Source: Marinobacter bohaiensis
Lineage (GTDB): Bacteria > Pseudomonadota > Gammaproteobacteria > Pseudomonadales > Oleiphilaceae
NCBI RefSeq assembly: GCF_003258515.1
Contig: NZ_QGEH01000001.1
Coordinates: forward strand, 1,116,001-1,180,000
DNA: 64,000 bases
Direction of reading: 5' to 3'
Under the pieces are notes generated by a model. The model worked only from the letters and a program-made list of their open reading frames with translations. It made no database searches and was not told the origin of the DNA. Below, piece by piece: positions 18,896-27,808 of the stretch. The position numbers and the translations under genes were made by a program. Position 1 is the first letter of the stretch, and every line of letters begins with the position of its first letter.

Positions 18896-20425
18896 ATGCT
18901 TGCTAACTTTGCAGATGCAGCCAGCCTGTTTCTGGACGTCAATGTGTTCCTGGCGATTGCCTTCGGTACGGTCCTTGGTCTGATCTTCGGCGCGCTGCCG
19001 GGACTCACCGCGACCATGGGTATTGCCCTGTTGCTGCCGCTGACTTTCAGCATGGAGCCGGTGACCGGTATGGGCATGCTGCTGGGTGTCTACTGTGGTG
19101 CGATTTCCGGGGGCTCGATCCCGGCAGCCCTGCTGAACATTCCGGGCACGCCGTCGTCGGTGGCCACCACTCTGGACGCCTTCCCCATGGCCCGCAACGG
19201 CGAGCCCGGGCGGGCGTTGGGGCTGTGTATCGTGTCTTCCATGATCGGCGGCCTGATCAGCGTCGCCATCTTTGCCTTCCTGTCGCCGGTGATTGCCGAC
19301 GTGGCGCTGGATTTCAGTGCGGTCGAGTATTTTTCTCTGGGATTGTTCGGGCTGACCATTATTGCGTCCGTATCAGGCCAGTCGATCATCAAGGGGATCG
19401 TAGCCGGTCTGATTGGCGTACTGATCTCCTTGATCGGGATTGATTCGCTGACCGGCGTAGTGCGCCTGACCGCGGGTATTCCCGACCTGGTCGGCGGTGT
19501 CGATCTGATGCCGGCCCTGATCGGCCTGTTCGCGCTGTCGCAAATCATCAGCGATGTCACCAACCTGTCGCCGCAGAGCCAGGCCGGTGCCCGGGTGCGG
19601 GTCAATAACGCCTATCCACGTTTCCGGGAAACCTTCCGCCACTGGAAGGTCTGGTCCAGCAGTTCGTTAATCGGTTCGCTGGTGGGGGCAATCCCCGGGG
19701 CCGGCGGCAGCATCGCGTCTTTTCTCGCCTATGACCAGTCCAAGCGCATGTCCAAGACCCCGGAGAAGTTCGGCACCGGCCACGACGAGGGGGTGATTTC
19801 CTGCGAGTCTGGCAACAACGGCATGACCGGCGGCGCACTGATTCCCATGATGACGCTGGGGATTCCGGGTGATGCGTCGGCGGCGATCCTGATGGGCGGT
19901 TTGCTGATCCATGGCCTGCAACCCGGTCCGATGCTGTTCCAGGATCAGGGCAACATCGCCTACGGCATCATCATCGCGTTCCTGGTGGCCAACATCTTCA
20001 TGTTCTGTTTCCAGTCGGTGGGCATCAAGCTGTTCGTGCGCGTGTTGCAGATTCCGCGCTCCTATCTGCTGCCCTTCATTCTGGTTATGTGCATGGTCGG
20101 CGCCTATGGCATCAGCGGCACGTTGAGCTCGGCCTGGGTCCTGTTGTTCTTCGGGGTGTTCGGCTACTTCCTCAACCGCTACGGGTTCAGCTCGGCGCCG
20201 GTGGTTCTGGGCATGATTCTGGGGTACATGGTCGAATCCAATTTCCGCCGTGGTATGACCATGAACGACGGCGACTGGACCGTTTTCTTCACCCACCCCA
20301 TTAGCCTGTGTTTCCTGCTGCTGTCGGTGGTCTCGGTGGTCCTGCCGATCATCCGCCATCGCCGTCAGGCCAGGCAGCGCCAGCAGGAAACGAACTCGAA
20401 CCGGCCGCTGGAGTCGGCACGCTGA
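18896..20425 (+). CDS. tctA: TTT transporter large membrane subunit TctA
   Basis: A 509-residue inner-membrane protein with about twelve helices. Family signatures are present: GLIFGALPGLTATMGIALLLPLTF (residues about 23-46), GGSIPAALLNIPGTPSSVATTLDAFPMA near residue 80-105, and IPGAGGSIASFLAYDQSKRMS near 270. It forms the translocation path of the tripartite carboxylate importer with TctB. It starts 20 bases after tctB and is followed by the dehydrogenase gene of the same operon. Confidence 0.92.
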   Translation: MLANFADAASLFLDVNVFLAIAFGTVLGLIFGALPGLTATMGIALLLPLTFSMEPVTGMGMLLGVYCGAISGGSIPAALLNIPGTPSSVATTLDAFPMARNGEPGRALGLCIVSSMIGGLISVAIFAFLSPVIADVALDFSAVEYFSLGLFGLTIIASVSGQSIIKGIVAGLIGVLISLIGIDSLTGVVRLTAGIPDLVGGVDLMPALIGLFALSQIISDVTNLSPQSQAGARVRVNNAYPRFRETFRHWKVWSSSSLIGSLVGAIPGAGGSIASFLAYDQSKRMSKTPEKFGTGHDEGVISCESGNNGMTGGALIPMMTLGIPGDASAAILMGGLLIHGLQPGPMLFQDQGNIAYGIIIAFLVANIFMFCFQSVGIKLFVRVLQIPRSYLLPFILVMCMVGAYGISGTLSSAWVLLFFGVFGYFLNRYGFSSAPVVLGMILGYMVESNFRRGMTMNDGDWTVFFTHPISLCFLLLSVVSVVLPIIRHRRQARQRQQETNSNRPLESAR

Positions 20426-20471
20426 GGCATGCCGCTCCGGCGCAACACCAACCACGTGATGGACCTTGTGA

Positions 20472-21521
20472 ATGACTGACTATCGGATTGCGCTGATACC
20501 GGGCGACGGTATTGGCGGTGAAGTAATGGACGCCGCCTGGCCGGTGCTGCAGACCCTGGCGGACCGGCACGGCTTCGGGCTGGATGGCGAATGGCTGCCC
20601 TGGTCCTGCGAGTACTACCTCAAACACAACGAAATGATGCCGGCCGATGGCGTGGAGCAATTGCGGCGCTTCGACGGCATTTACCTGGGCGCTGTGGGCC
20701 TGCCGGCCACGGTGCCGGACCACGTCTCGCTGCGTGGCCTGCTGCTGGCGATCCGCCAGGGCCTGGATCTGTCCGTGAACGAACGGCCGCACCGTTTGCT
20801 GGCCGGTGTCACTGGACCGCTGCGGACGGCTGAGCCGTTCGACATCCTGTGTGTACGGGAGAACACCGAGGGCGAATACAGCGGCGCGGGTGGCCGGGTG
20901 CACCACGGCGGCGATCGCGAAGTGGCGGTGGAAACCTCCATCTTTACCCGGGTGGGTGTGGAGCGGGTCCTGCGCTATGGTTTCGAGCAGGCGCGCCGGC
21001 GGCGGTGCAAACTGGCGTCGGTGACCAAGTCCAACGCCCAGCGTCATAGCATGGTGTTCTGGGACGAGATTACCCGGGAAGTCGCCAAAGACTATCCAGA
21101 CGTGGAAGTCACTGCCTATCACGTGGATGCGATTGCGGCGCGGATGATCACGCATCCGCAGTCCCTCGATGTGGTCGTTGCCTCCAACCTGTTCGGCGAC
21201 ATCCTGACGGACATCGGTGCGGCCATCCAGGGAGGCCTGGGCTTCGCCGCGTCCGCCAACATCAATCCCCGGGGCACGGGGCCGGGGATGTTTGAACCGG
21301 TGCATGGCTCGGCGCCGGACATCATGGGCCGAGGGCTGGCCAATCCGCTCGCTACACTTTGGGCTGGTGCGCTGATGCTCCGGCATCTTGGGGAGACAGC
21401 GGCCGCGGATGCGCTGCTCGCTGCGATCGAGCAGGTGACGGCAGCCGGCCAGGGCACGCCCGATATGGGCGGCGAGCTGTCGACCCAGGCTCTCGCGGAA
21501 GCGGTGCGGGCGGCTCTCTGA
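20472..21521 (+). CDS. Tartrate/D-malate-type dehydrogenase (TtuC/DmlA family)
   Basis: A 349-residue beta-decarboxylating dehydrogenase of the isocitrate/isopropylmalate family. It has the N-terminal RIALIPGDGIGGEVM, the substrate segment VRENTEGEYSGAGGRVHHGG, and the metal-binding region SNLFGDILTDIGAAIQGGLG followed by FEPVHGSAPDIMG. NTEGEYS is the form found in tartrate and D-malate dehydrogenases rather than LeuB or Icd. It oxidises a 2-hydroxy dicarboxylate with NAD and may decarboxylate the product. As last gene of the sugar-acid operon it may act on tartrate, malate or a C3-C4 hydroxy acid formed in the pathway. Confidence 0.86.
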   Translation: MTDYRIALIPGDGIGGEVMDAAWPVLQTLADRHGFGLDGEWLPWSCEYYLKHNEMMPADGVEQLRRFDGIYLGAVGLPATVPDHVSLRGLLLAIRQGLDLSVNERPHRLLAGVTGPLRTAEPFDILCVRENTEGEYSGAGGRVHHGGDREVAVETSIFTRVGVERVLRYGFEQARRRRCKLASVTKSNAQRHSMVFWDEITREVAKDYPDVEVTAYHVDAIAARMITHPQSLDVVVASNLFGDILTDIGAAIQGGLGFAASANINPRGTGPGMFEPVHGSAPDIMGRGLANPLATLWAGALMLRHLGETAAADALLAAIEQVTAAGQGTPDMGGELSTQALAEAVRAAL

Positions 21522-21551
21522 CAGGACGCATGGCCAGAAATCGTCCTGTCG
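21521..21551 (+). terminator. Hairpin at the end of the sugar-acid operon
   Basis: GACAGGACG (21521-21529) pairs perfectly with CGTCCTGTC (21543-21551) around a 13-base loop. The first base overlaps the stop codon of the dehydrogenase. The following bases are not T-rich, so termination may need Rho or be partial. Confidence 0.5.
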
Positions 21552-21704
21552 CGGCCTGTTCTTCAGATGGGGTGGGCTGCGGCGCCCCATCAAAAGACTC
21601 TTGAGTATCGCTCCGGCTTCCCGGAGGATGGCGGACTGGCAGCGGCATGGCTGCGAGTCGCCAACCCCCGAAAGGGAACGTCTCAACGACCCGGGAGAAC
21701 CGTC

Positions 21705-22166
21705 GTGAATACCCTCAAGTACCTTGCCTTTACGCTGGCGCTGGCCACGTCTTCCGCCGCCCTGGCGGATGCCGCTTCCACCGCCGAGGCGGAAAAACTG
21801 CTCGATGCGATCAACATGGAAGAGACCCTGGATCGTTCGATCAGCCAGATGCTGGATGTGCAACTGAACCAGCAGCCGTCCCTGAAACCCTACAAGGACG
21901 TGATGCTTCGCTTCTTCAGCAAGTACATGAGCTACGACAACATCAAACCGGACCTGGTCAGTATCTATGCCGATGCGTTCACGGCCGAGGAGTTGCGCGA
22001 GCTGAACGCGTTCTACACCACGGACATCGGCCAGAAGGCGATCCGCACCATGCCGGACCTGATGGCCAAGGGCGCGCAGATGGGCGCCCAGCGGGTCCAG
22101 GCCCACATCGGCGAACTGCGCACCATGATCGCCGAAGAGGCGGAGCGCCTCGAACAGCAACCCTGA
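21705..22166 (+). CDS. Exported DUF2059 protein
   Basis: A 153-residue secreted or periplasmic protein. A signal peptide (residues 1-21, ending ALADA) precedes a helical domain with YADAFTAEELRELNAFYTTD and GQKAIRTMPDLM, the core of the DUF2059 family (function unknown). GTG at 21705 is taken as start because the signal peptide begins there; an ATG at 21567 would add 46 residues of no protein character. It is not linked to the operon before it. Confidence 0.8.
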   Translation: MNTLKYLAFTLALATSSAALADAASTAEAEKLLDAINMEETLDRSISQMLDVQLNQQPSLKPYKDVMLRFFSKYMSYDNIKPDLVSIYADAFTAEELRELNAFYTTDIGQKAIRTMPDLMAKGAQMGAQRVQAHIGELRTMIAEEAERLEQQP

Positions 22167-22318
22167 TCCTGCCGGGCGCCGTGCCAACCCGCGGCGCCTG
22201 CCCCGACCGCGCGGCCGGGCCCGGTCGCGTGCGCTATACTTCCTGAATCGGTTGTACCGGTTGCCTGCGCTGCCGCGTGTTGTCGTCTTTCCCTGGAATC
22301 GATCTGGAGGCGCCGGGC

Positions 22319-22981
22319 ATGCATCGAATCGGGATTCTGGCCCTGTTACTGGTCGTGCCGATCCTCCCCGGAGTGGCACTGGCCGACCGCGCCGGCACCT
22401 GGGACTTTTCCGTCCAGATGGTCGGTAACCTGGACGAGACCAGCCGTGGCGATAACGACTCCCGACTGGATATCGACTCCGACCTTGGCCTGGCCTTCGG
22501 CGGGGCCTATCACGCCACCGAGCACCTCCAGTTCGGCGTCGACCTCACGTTCCTGAACCCGGATTACGAAGCCCGTTTCAATATCGACGGTGGCGGTACC
22601 CGCACCGTCAAGACCGAGCTGGACGTGTTCAATACCCACATCTACGGTGCCTGGAACTTCATGGAAGGCCCGCTGACGCCCTATGTGCGTGCCGGTCTGG
22701 GCTGGACCTACATCGATTCCAACATCATCTCCAGCGATGTGCCGGTCGGTGTGTGCTGGTGGGATCCGTGGCTGGGCTACGTCTGCTCCGCCACTTACAA
22801 CACCTACGACGACACCCAGTTCAGCTATGGCGCCGGGGCCGGTGTGCGTTACGAGTTTGGCGAGCATTATTTCGTGCAGGCGGGCTTCGACCATTTCGAA
22901 CTGACCGACGATGACCTGGGTGCCAGCCCGGATTTCGACGTCTGGCGAATCCAGTTCGGTTGGCGCGTGCGCTACTGGTAA
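22319..22981 (+). CDS. Outer-membrane beta-barrel protein
   Basis: A 220-residue exported protein: signal peptide to about residue 21 (VALAD), then a barrel with alternating strands, TPYVRAGLGWTYID and YGAGAGVRYEF, and a C-terminal Trp (RVRYW). It fits the OmpW/OMP_b-brl class of small eight-stranded proteins. Two Cys residues in a surface loop (about residues 142 and 151, VCWWDPWLGYVCS) could form a disulphide. ATG at 22319 has GGAGG at a suitable distance. The stop codon lies in the left arm of a long inverted repeat. Confidence 0.78.
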   Translation: MHRIGILALLLVVPILPGVALADRAGTWDFSVQMVGNLDETSRGDNDSRLDIDSDLGLAFGGAYHATEHLQFGVDLTFLNPDYEARFNIDGGGTRTVKTELDVFNTHIYGAWNFMEGPLTPYVRAGLGWTYIDSNIISSDVPVGVCWWDPWLGYVCSATYNTYDDTQFSYGAGAGVRYEFGEHYFVQAGFDHFELTDDDLGASPDFDVWRIQFGWRVRYW

Positions 22982-23041
22982 ACGACTGGCCGGATTGGTT
23001 TTTAAGCATTCGTTATTGCAAATTTGGGAAAGTCGTTTACC
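22977..23041. repeat. Eleven-base inverted repeat with 43-base loop
   Basis: GGTAAACGACT (22977-22987) and AGTCGTTTACC (23031-23041) are exact reverse complements. The left arm includes the stop codon of the outer-membrane protein gene. The loop contains a run of five T bases. It may act as a termination structure or binding site; no function is demonstrable. Confidence 0.5.
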
Positions 23042-23368
23042 TGCTTCGGCGCAAGGTGATGTGATCGCGAAGTGATCTGATCCATTTGCATCGCGATCTA
23101 TTGCCGGTATGACTCATCGTCCTTTCCATTCGGATCCCGTGGTTGTCGGGAGTCGATTCCCGGCGTTGATCGCGGTGTGATCTCCAGACCAACAAGAAAA
23201 ACGTCAGTTGCGGACCCCAAGCCCTTGCACCCCGATCACGTCCACCGTGTGGCACCGTTCCTTAGCCAGGCCGGGCCGTCGCTCCGGGTGCTTGCCGGGT
23301 CCGCACCTCGTTGTTGCCAAGGCGCCCTGACGCCGCAATAAAAACAATGTTTCAACAGGAAAAATGCG
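23042..23368 (+). promoter_or_regulatory. Upstream region of the orphan TRAP binding protein with a repeated 16-base motif
   Basis: No gene is supported in this stretch. GATCGCGAAGTGATCT (23063-23078) and GATCGCGGTGTGATCT (23168-23183) are direct repeats with two differences, 105 bases apart, and a shorter TCGCGATCT lies at 23091-23099. Such spaced repeats suggest an operator for the downstream gene. No regulator gene is adjacent. Confidence 0.4.
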
Positions 23369-24352
23369 ATGAACCGGACTTTTTGTGCAGTACTGTGCGG
23401 CCTGCTGTTGCTGGCTCCCGTAACCGCTAGCGCGGAGCCCCAGAAGCTGATTTTCTCCTACGTCACCAGTAGCGATACCCCCACCGGCAAGCTGGTGGCG
23501 CTGTTCAAGAAACTCGTCGAGCGCAAGCTGGACGACCGATATACCATTGAGATCGTGCCCGAAGGCCGGCTCATGGACGACGCCCAGGCGGTTGACGCGG
23601 TGGCGTCCGGGGAGATCGCCTTTGCCGTGCCGCCCGTGTCGAAATTCGGCGATTACACCCAGCAGCTCAAGGTGTTCGACCTGCCATTCCTGTTCCCTGA
23701 CATGGGCGCGGTCAACCGCTTTGAGCAGGGGCCAGTGGGGCAACAGCTGCTTGAGAGCATGAGCGGCAAAGGCATCGTCGGTCTGGGCTACCTGCATAAC
23801 GGGGCCAAACAGCTGACCGCCAACCAACCGTTCCACACCCCGTCGGACCTGGCGGGGCTGAGTTTTCGCATCATGAATTCGGACGTGCTGCGCAAGCAGT
23901 TCGAACGTCTGGGTGCCACCCCGGTCCCGCTGCCGTTCCCCGAGGTCTACCAGGCGCTGGCGGATGACCGTATCCAGGGGCAGGAGAACACCTGGTCCAA
24001 TATCTATTCCAAGCGCTTCTACGAGCATCAGCCCTACATGATGGAATCCAACCACGGCATGCTCGAAGGTATGCTGATCACCAACGCGGGCTTCTGGAAC
24101 GGGCTGAGCGAAGAGGAGCGGCGCCACTTTCGTTACGCCGCGCATATGGCGTTGGAGTACGGCAACGCCATGTCCCTGGCCAAGGGCGCCAATGACCGGG
24201 AGGCGTTGCTCAGCATGAAATCGGTGGATATCTACCAGCCCGGCGCCACGGAGCTGGCGCAGTGGCGAGAGGTCATGGAGCCGCTTTGGGACGAGTACCG
24301 GTCCGCCGTCGGCGCCGATGTGCTCCAGGCCGCCCAGGCAGCCGGCAATTAG
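23369..24352 (+). CDS. Orphan TRAP transporter substrate-binding protein
   Basis: A 327-residue periplasmic DctP-family protein. The signal peptide (to about residue 22, ASAEP) is followed by LIFSYVTSSDTPTGKLV, EIVPEGRLMDDAQAVDAVASGEI and LAGLSFRIMNSDVLRKQFERLGATPVPLPFPEVYQAL, where the conserved Arg (in FRIM) is the residue that binds the carboxylate of the ligand in this family. No dctQ or dctM gene follows, so it may feed a TRAP permease elsewhere or act as a sensor partner. The ligand is presumably a carboxylate. Confidence 0.88.
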   Translation: MNRTFCAVLCGLLLLAPVTASAEPQKLIFSYVTSSDTPTGKLVALFKKLVERKLDDRYTIEIVPEGRLMDDAQAVDAVASGEIAFAVPPVSKFGDYTQQLKVFDLPFLFPDMGAVNRFEQGPVGQQLLESMSGKGIVGLGYLHNGAKQLTANQPFHTPSDLAGLSFRIMNSDVLRKQFERLGATPVPLPFPEVYQALADDRIQGQENTWSNIYSKRFYEHQPYMMESNHGMLEGMLITNAGFWNGLSEEERRHFRYAAHMALEYGNAMSLAKGANDREALLSMKSVDIYQPGATELAQWREVMEPLWDEYRSAVGADVLQAAQAAGN

Positions 24353-24441
24353 CCGTCATTCCGTGATGGGCGCCGCATCGAAGTGGTGTTGCGGCGCCCG
24401 GTTGCGGGCCGTGTGACGCACTGTTGGCCGGCCCATGACGG

Positions 24442-25647
24442 TCAGTTGCAGGATGCCGCTTGCGGGCGCTGGCTGAGTACCCCGGCCAGCGCCAGCAGCG
24501 ACAGCGCCATCACGTAGAGGCCGTAGCCGTAGACGGTCGGCTCGAAACCATAGCGCTGGGAAGCCAGGCCCGCTGCCAGGGCCGGCAGGCTGGCAGACAG
24601 ATAACTGACCACATAGATCACCGACATCAGCGACGAGCGTTCGCCGGCCGGCGCCAGGGCCATGATCGCGCGCATCGCGCCCATGAAGCCGGTACCGAAG
24701 CCCAGTCCGGCCACCGTGAATCCGGTCAGCAGCAGGGGCGTGGAGTGAGTGTAGACACTGCCCAGAATGATGGACATCCCCAGTGGGAGCAGGGTGCCCG
24801 AGAACATGAGGATCTGCCGGGTTGCCAGCACGCGCATGCGCCACACGCTGACGGCCCCCATGGTCGACAGCAGGCACACCATCAGGCCACCGATCATGGC
24901 ATTGTCGAGACCGGTCACGTCCTTGGCCAGCATGGGGCCGAGCGACAGGCTGAAACCACCCAGTGACCAGGCGGCGATGTTGGCCGGAATCACGCGCAGA
25001 AAGGTGGGCAGCACGTTGGCGGGAATGTGCACCCGGGGACGCATGGCGGCCAGTGCACCGGCGCGGCGCTGGACGCTTTCCCGGGTGCTGCGCATACCGA
25101 TCGACTGCCAGACGAAGATCGCGACCATGATCACGAACACCAGACGCATGGGGTAGGGGGCTTCGGCCACGAGTACGCTGGAGCCGAGCGCGCCCAGTCC
25201 CATGCCGATCATCGGCGCGACACTGGCCAGGATCGGACCATGCCGGTGGTCGCTGTCGATCAGCGCGGCGCCCAGGGCACTGGTGGCGATGCCGGTCGCC
25301 ATGCCTTGCAAGGCCCGGGCGATGAACAGCCAGGTCAGGTCGTGGGCGCCCCAGAAGCAGAGCATGGCGCCGATTTCCAGGATCAGTGCCGTGGCGATCA
25401 CCGGCCGTCGTCCCAGGTAGTCCGACAGCGGACCGGTGAACAGCAACGTCAGCAGCAGGGCAAACAGGTAGGTGGCGAACGCCAGGGTCAGCATGGGCGT
25501 GGAAAAATGCCAGGTCGCCTGGTACAGCGGATACAGCGGCGTGGGAACGCTGGAGGCCGCCAGGAACGCCACCACGACCAGCGTGTAAAACACCAGCTGG
25601 CGCGGGTTGGCGCCAGGCTCGGGAGTGGTGTGGACGGAAGCGGTCAT
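24442..25647 (-). CDS. Major facilitator superfamily drug/solute exporter
   Basis: A 401-residue inner-membrane protein with twelve predicted helices and the MFS loop motif GPLSDYLGRRPVI (about residues 73-85), in which D and R are conserved. The nearest group is the YbjJ/YceL-like multidrug set. It is divergent from a TetR repressor with twin palindromic operators in between, which points to an inducible efflux pump. AAGGAG lies five bases before the start. The exported compound is unknown. Confidence 0.85.
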   Translation of the reverse strand: MTASVHTTPEPGANPRQLVFYTLVVVAFLAASSVPTPLYPLYQATWHFSTPMLTLAFATYLFALLLTLLFTGPLSDYLGRRPVIATALILEIGAMLCFWGAHDLTWLFIARALQGMATGIATSALGAALIDSDHRHGPILASVAPMIGMGLGALGSSVLVAEAPYPMRLVFVIMVAIFVWQSIGMRSTRESVQRRAGALAAMRPRVHIPANVLPTFLRVIPANIAAWSLGGFSLSLGPMLAKDVTGLDNAMIGGLMVCLLSTMGAVSVWRMRVLATRQILMFSGTLLPLGMSIILGSVYTHSTPLLLTGFTVAGLGFGTGFMGAMRAIMALAPAGERSSLMSVIYVVSYLSASLPALAAGLASQRYGFEPTVYGYGLYVMALSLLALAGVLSQRPQAASCN

Positions 25648-25656
25648 GGAGGCTCC

Positions 25657-25728
25657 TTAAAGCAAAGACTTTGCGTTATGATGCGCAGTGTACGGTAAAG
25701 CAGACTTAAAGCAAATATTTTGCGTTTA
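25657..25728. promoter_or_regulatory. Twin TetR operators between MFS and tetR genes
   Basis: Two palindromes share the same core: GCAAA-GAC-TTTGC (25662-25674) and GCAAA-TAT-TTTGC (25711-25723). The flanks are also repeated (TTAAA before, GTT after), with centres 49 bases apart. They lie 15 bases from the MFS start and 13 bases from the tetR start, so a bound TetR would repress both genes. Confidence 0.8.
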
Positions 25729-25736
25729 GGGGTGGT

Positions 25737-26330
25737 ATGGGATCCAGAAGCGATACGAGTTGCAAGCCAGCGGTCAGGCCCGGTGGCCGGAGTGCGCGGG
25801 TCCAGCAGGCGGTGCATGAGGCGGTTCGGGCATTGTGCGAGGAGGCCGGACGCGACGCCCTGACGGTGCCGCAGGTGGCCGAGAGGGCTGGCGTGACGCC
25901 GTCGACCATCTACCGCCGCTGGGGCAACCTTAAGGAGCTGATGGCCGATGTCGCCGCCGAGCGCCTGCAGCCGGACGCGCCACTGGCGGACACCGGCAGT
26001 CTGGAAGGCGACCTCATGGCCTGGGCCGGTGACTACATGGAGGAGATGGCTTCCGCACCCGGTCAGCAGGTCCTGGCGGACGCCCTGGGCAGCCACAACC
26101 TGGCGTTGCGTCAGCGTTGCTGGGCGTGGCAGCGCGACCAGATGGCGTTCATGCTGGAGCGGGCCCGGGCCCGCGGCGAGTCACCCCTGCCCACGATTGA
26201 TGCCTTGCTCGACGGTATCATGGGCCCGCTGACATACCGCCTGAGCTACGCGCCGGATTCCCTGTCCCGGGACGGTCTGGCGCACTGGGTTCGCCGGTCA
26301 CTCTCTGTGACCGCGATGGCCCCGGCATGA
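25737..26330 (+). CDS. TetR-family transcriptional repressor
   Basis: A 197-residue regulator. The N-terminal DNA-binding domain (about residues 20-66) has LTVPQVAERAGVTPSTIYRRWGNLKELM, a typical TetR helix-turn-helix ending; the C-terminal part (TetR_C-like, about 80-195) would bind an inducer. It is divergent from the MFS exporter and flanked by the twin GCAAA-N3-TTTGC sites, so autorepression and control of the pump are likely. Confidence 0.88.
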   Translation: MGSRSDTSCKPAVRPGGRSARVQQAVHEAVRALCEEAGRDALTVPQVAERAGVTPSTIYRRWGNLKELMADVAAERLQPDAPLADTGSLEGDLMAWAGDYMEEMASAPGQQVLADALGSHNLALRQRCWAWQRDQMAFMLERARARGESPLPTIDALLDGIMGPLTYRLSYAPDSLSRDGLAHWVRRSLSVTAMAPA

Positions 26331-26346
26331 CCGGAAACGGTGGCGA

Positions 26347-27279
26347 TCATTCCGGTCTGACGTCGAGCCGCGGGGCGTGCTCGAACAGGTAGTCGAGAAA
26401 GGCGCTGACCTTGGAGGATCGCAGCCGGTTTTCCGGGTAGATCACATGGATGCCGTGGCGGGCCGGTTCGCCGGCTGATTCCCAGGCGTCCAGGATCGGT
26501 ACCAGCGTTCCCTGCCGCAGGTGACCGTCGATCAGCCAGGTGGGGAACAGGATCAATCCCTGTCCCTGCAGGGCCGCTTCCACCAGGCATTCCGCGTTGT
26601 TGCTGCGCAGGTTTCCCCGTACCTCCACGACCCTGAATGTGGCTTCTCCCTCTCCCCGGAAATACCAGGGTTGCTCGCCCCGGGTGCCCTTGTAGACCAG
26701 GCAGTTATGTTCCTGCAGTGCTTCGGGCGTGTCGGGTTGGCCATGCCGGGACAGGTAGGCCGGCGCGGCGCACACCACGTGGTGCTGTTCGGCCAGTTGG
26801 CGACCGACCAGGCTGGAATCGGCCAGGGATCCGATACGGATGACCACGTCCGCGCCTTCCTGCACCGGATCGACGAAGGCGTCCGTGAGCGTCATGTCGA
26901 CGTCAATGGCGGGGTAGCGGGACTGAAAGGCCGCCAGCAAAGGTGCGATGTGTCGGCGGCCAAACGCGACCGGCGCGTTGACGCGCAGTGTCCCCCGGGG
27001 CTGCCCGGCGGCGCCGGAAACCTGCTCCGCCGCCCGGTCCAGTTCATCCAGAAGGTCTCGCACCTGCAGGAAATAACGCTCCCCCACCTCCGTCAGGCGT
27101 ACCGCGCGGGTGTGACGGTAGAGCAGCCGGTGGCCGAGCGCCTTTTCCAGGCGGGCGATGCGTCGCGACACGGATGAGGCCGGCAGGCCAAAGTGTCGGG
27201 CGGCTTCGGCAAAGCGACCGGAAGAGGCCACCCGCACGAACAGCCGCAGTGAAATCAGATCGATATCGTTGCTTTCCAA
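26347..27279 (-). CDS. LysR-family regulator divergent from YdcZ pair
   Basis: A 310-residue LysR-type regulator with the winged helix at residues 8-66 (LISLRLFVRVASSGRFAEAARHFGLPASSVSRRIARLEKALG) in the style of the broad group that includes DsdC- and YafC-like proteins. The start is a TTG at 27279 with AAAGG eight bases upstream. It is divergent from two YdcZ-type membrane genes with 90 bases between and probably controls them. No inducer can be inferred. Confidence 0.85.
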   Translation of the reverse strand: MESNDIDLISLRLFVRVASSGRFAEAARHFGLPASSVSRRIARLEKALGHRLLYRHTRAVRLTEVGERYFLQVRDLLDELDRAAEQVSGAAGQPRGTLRVNAPVAFGRRHIAPLLAAFQSRYPAIDVDMTLTDAFVDPVQEGADVVIRIGSLADSSLVGRQLAEQHHVVCAAPAYLSRHGQPDTPEALQEHNCLVYKGTRGEQPWYFRGEGEATFRVVEVRGNLRSNNAECLVEAALQGQGLILFPTWLIDGHLRQGTLVPILDAWESAGEPARHGIHVIYPENRLRSSKVSAFLDYLFEHAPRLDVRPE

Positions 27280-27369
27280 GCAATAAACCTTTGCTCATGT
27301 GTCGGGTTGTTCGTTCCTGAGCATGACTATAAATTGCCGGCCTTTCAATGACGACCAAACGGGGACGAC

Positions 27370-27798
27370 ATGCAATCGATACTGACGCTTTTCCTGGTCC
27401 TGTGCGCGGGCATGGGGCTGTCGGTGGAAGCGGGCTTGCTGGGGCCGCTCGGGGAAGAGGTGGGCCACCTGTCGGCCACGCTCTCCATTTTCATGGTGGG
27501 TGGCATGCTGCTGACCCTGGCCATGGTCTTCTTTGGCGCGCCGCTGGGGACGCTGTTCCGGCAACCGCGCTGGCTGCTGACCGGCGGTGTCCTGGGGCCG
27601 GTGTATGTGATCGTGCTGACGGTGACGACGCCGCTGGTGGGCGTGGGGATGACCATGGTCGGCATCCTCTGTGGTCAGGTTGCTGCAAGCCTTGCGATCG
27701 ATCACTTCGGGCTGTTTGGCAGCGAGCGCCGGGCCATCGATGGTTACCGGGTGCTGGCCCTGGCGATGATTCTGATGGCTCTCTGGCTGATTTACTGA
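27370..27798 (+). CDS. YdcZ-family (DUF606) membrane transporter, first of a pair
   Basis: A 142-residue membrane protein with five hydrophobic segments and the YdcZ signature features FGAPLGTLFRQPRWLLTGGVLGPVYVI and GQVAASLAIDHFGLFG. YdcZ proteins belong to the drug/metabolite transporter superfamily; as half-size units they usually occur as pairs that dimerise. It is followed after ten bases by a homologue, so the two likely form a heterodimer. The substrate is unknown. Confidence 0.84.
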   Translation: MQSILTLFLVLCAGMGLSVEAGLLGPLGEEVGHLSATLSIFMVGGMLLTLAMVFFGAPLGTLFRQPRWLLTGGVLGPVYVIVLTVTTPLVGVGMTMVGILCGQVAASLAIDHFGLFGSERRAIDGYRVLALAMILMALWLIY

Positions 27799-27808
27799 GG
27801 ACGTATCC

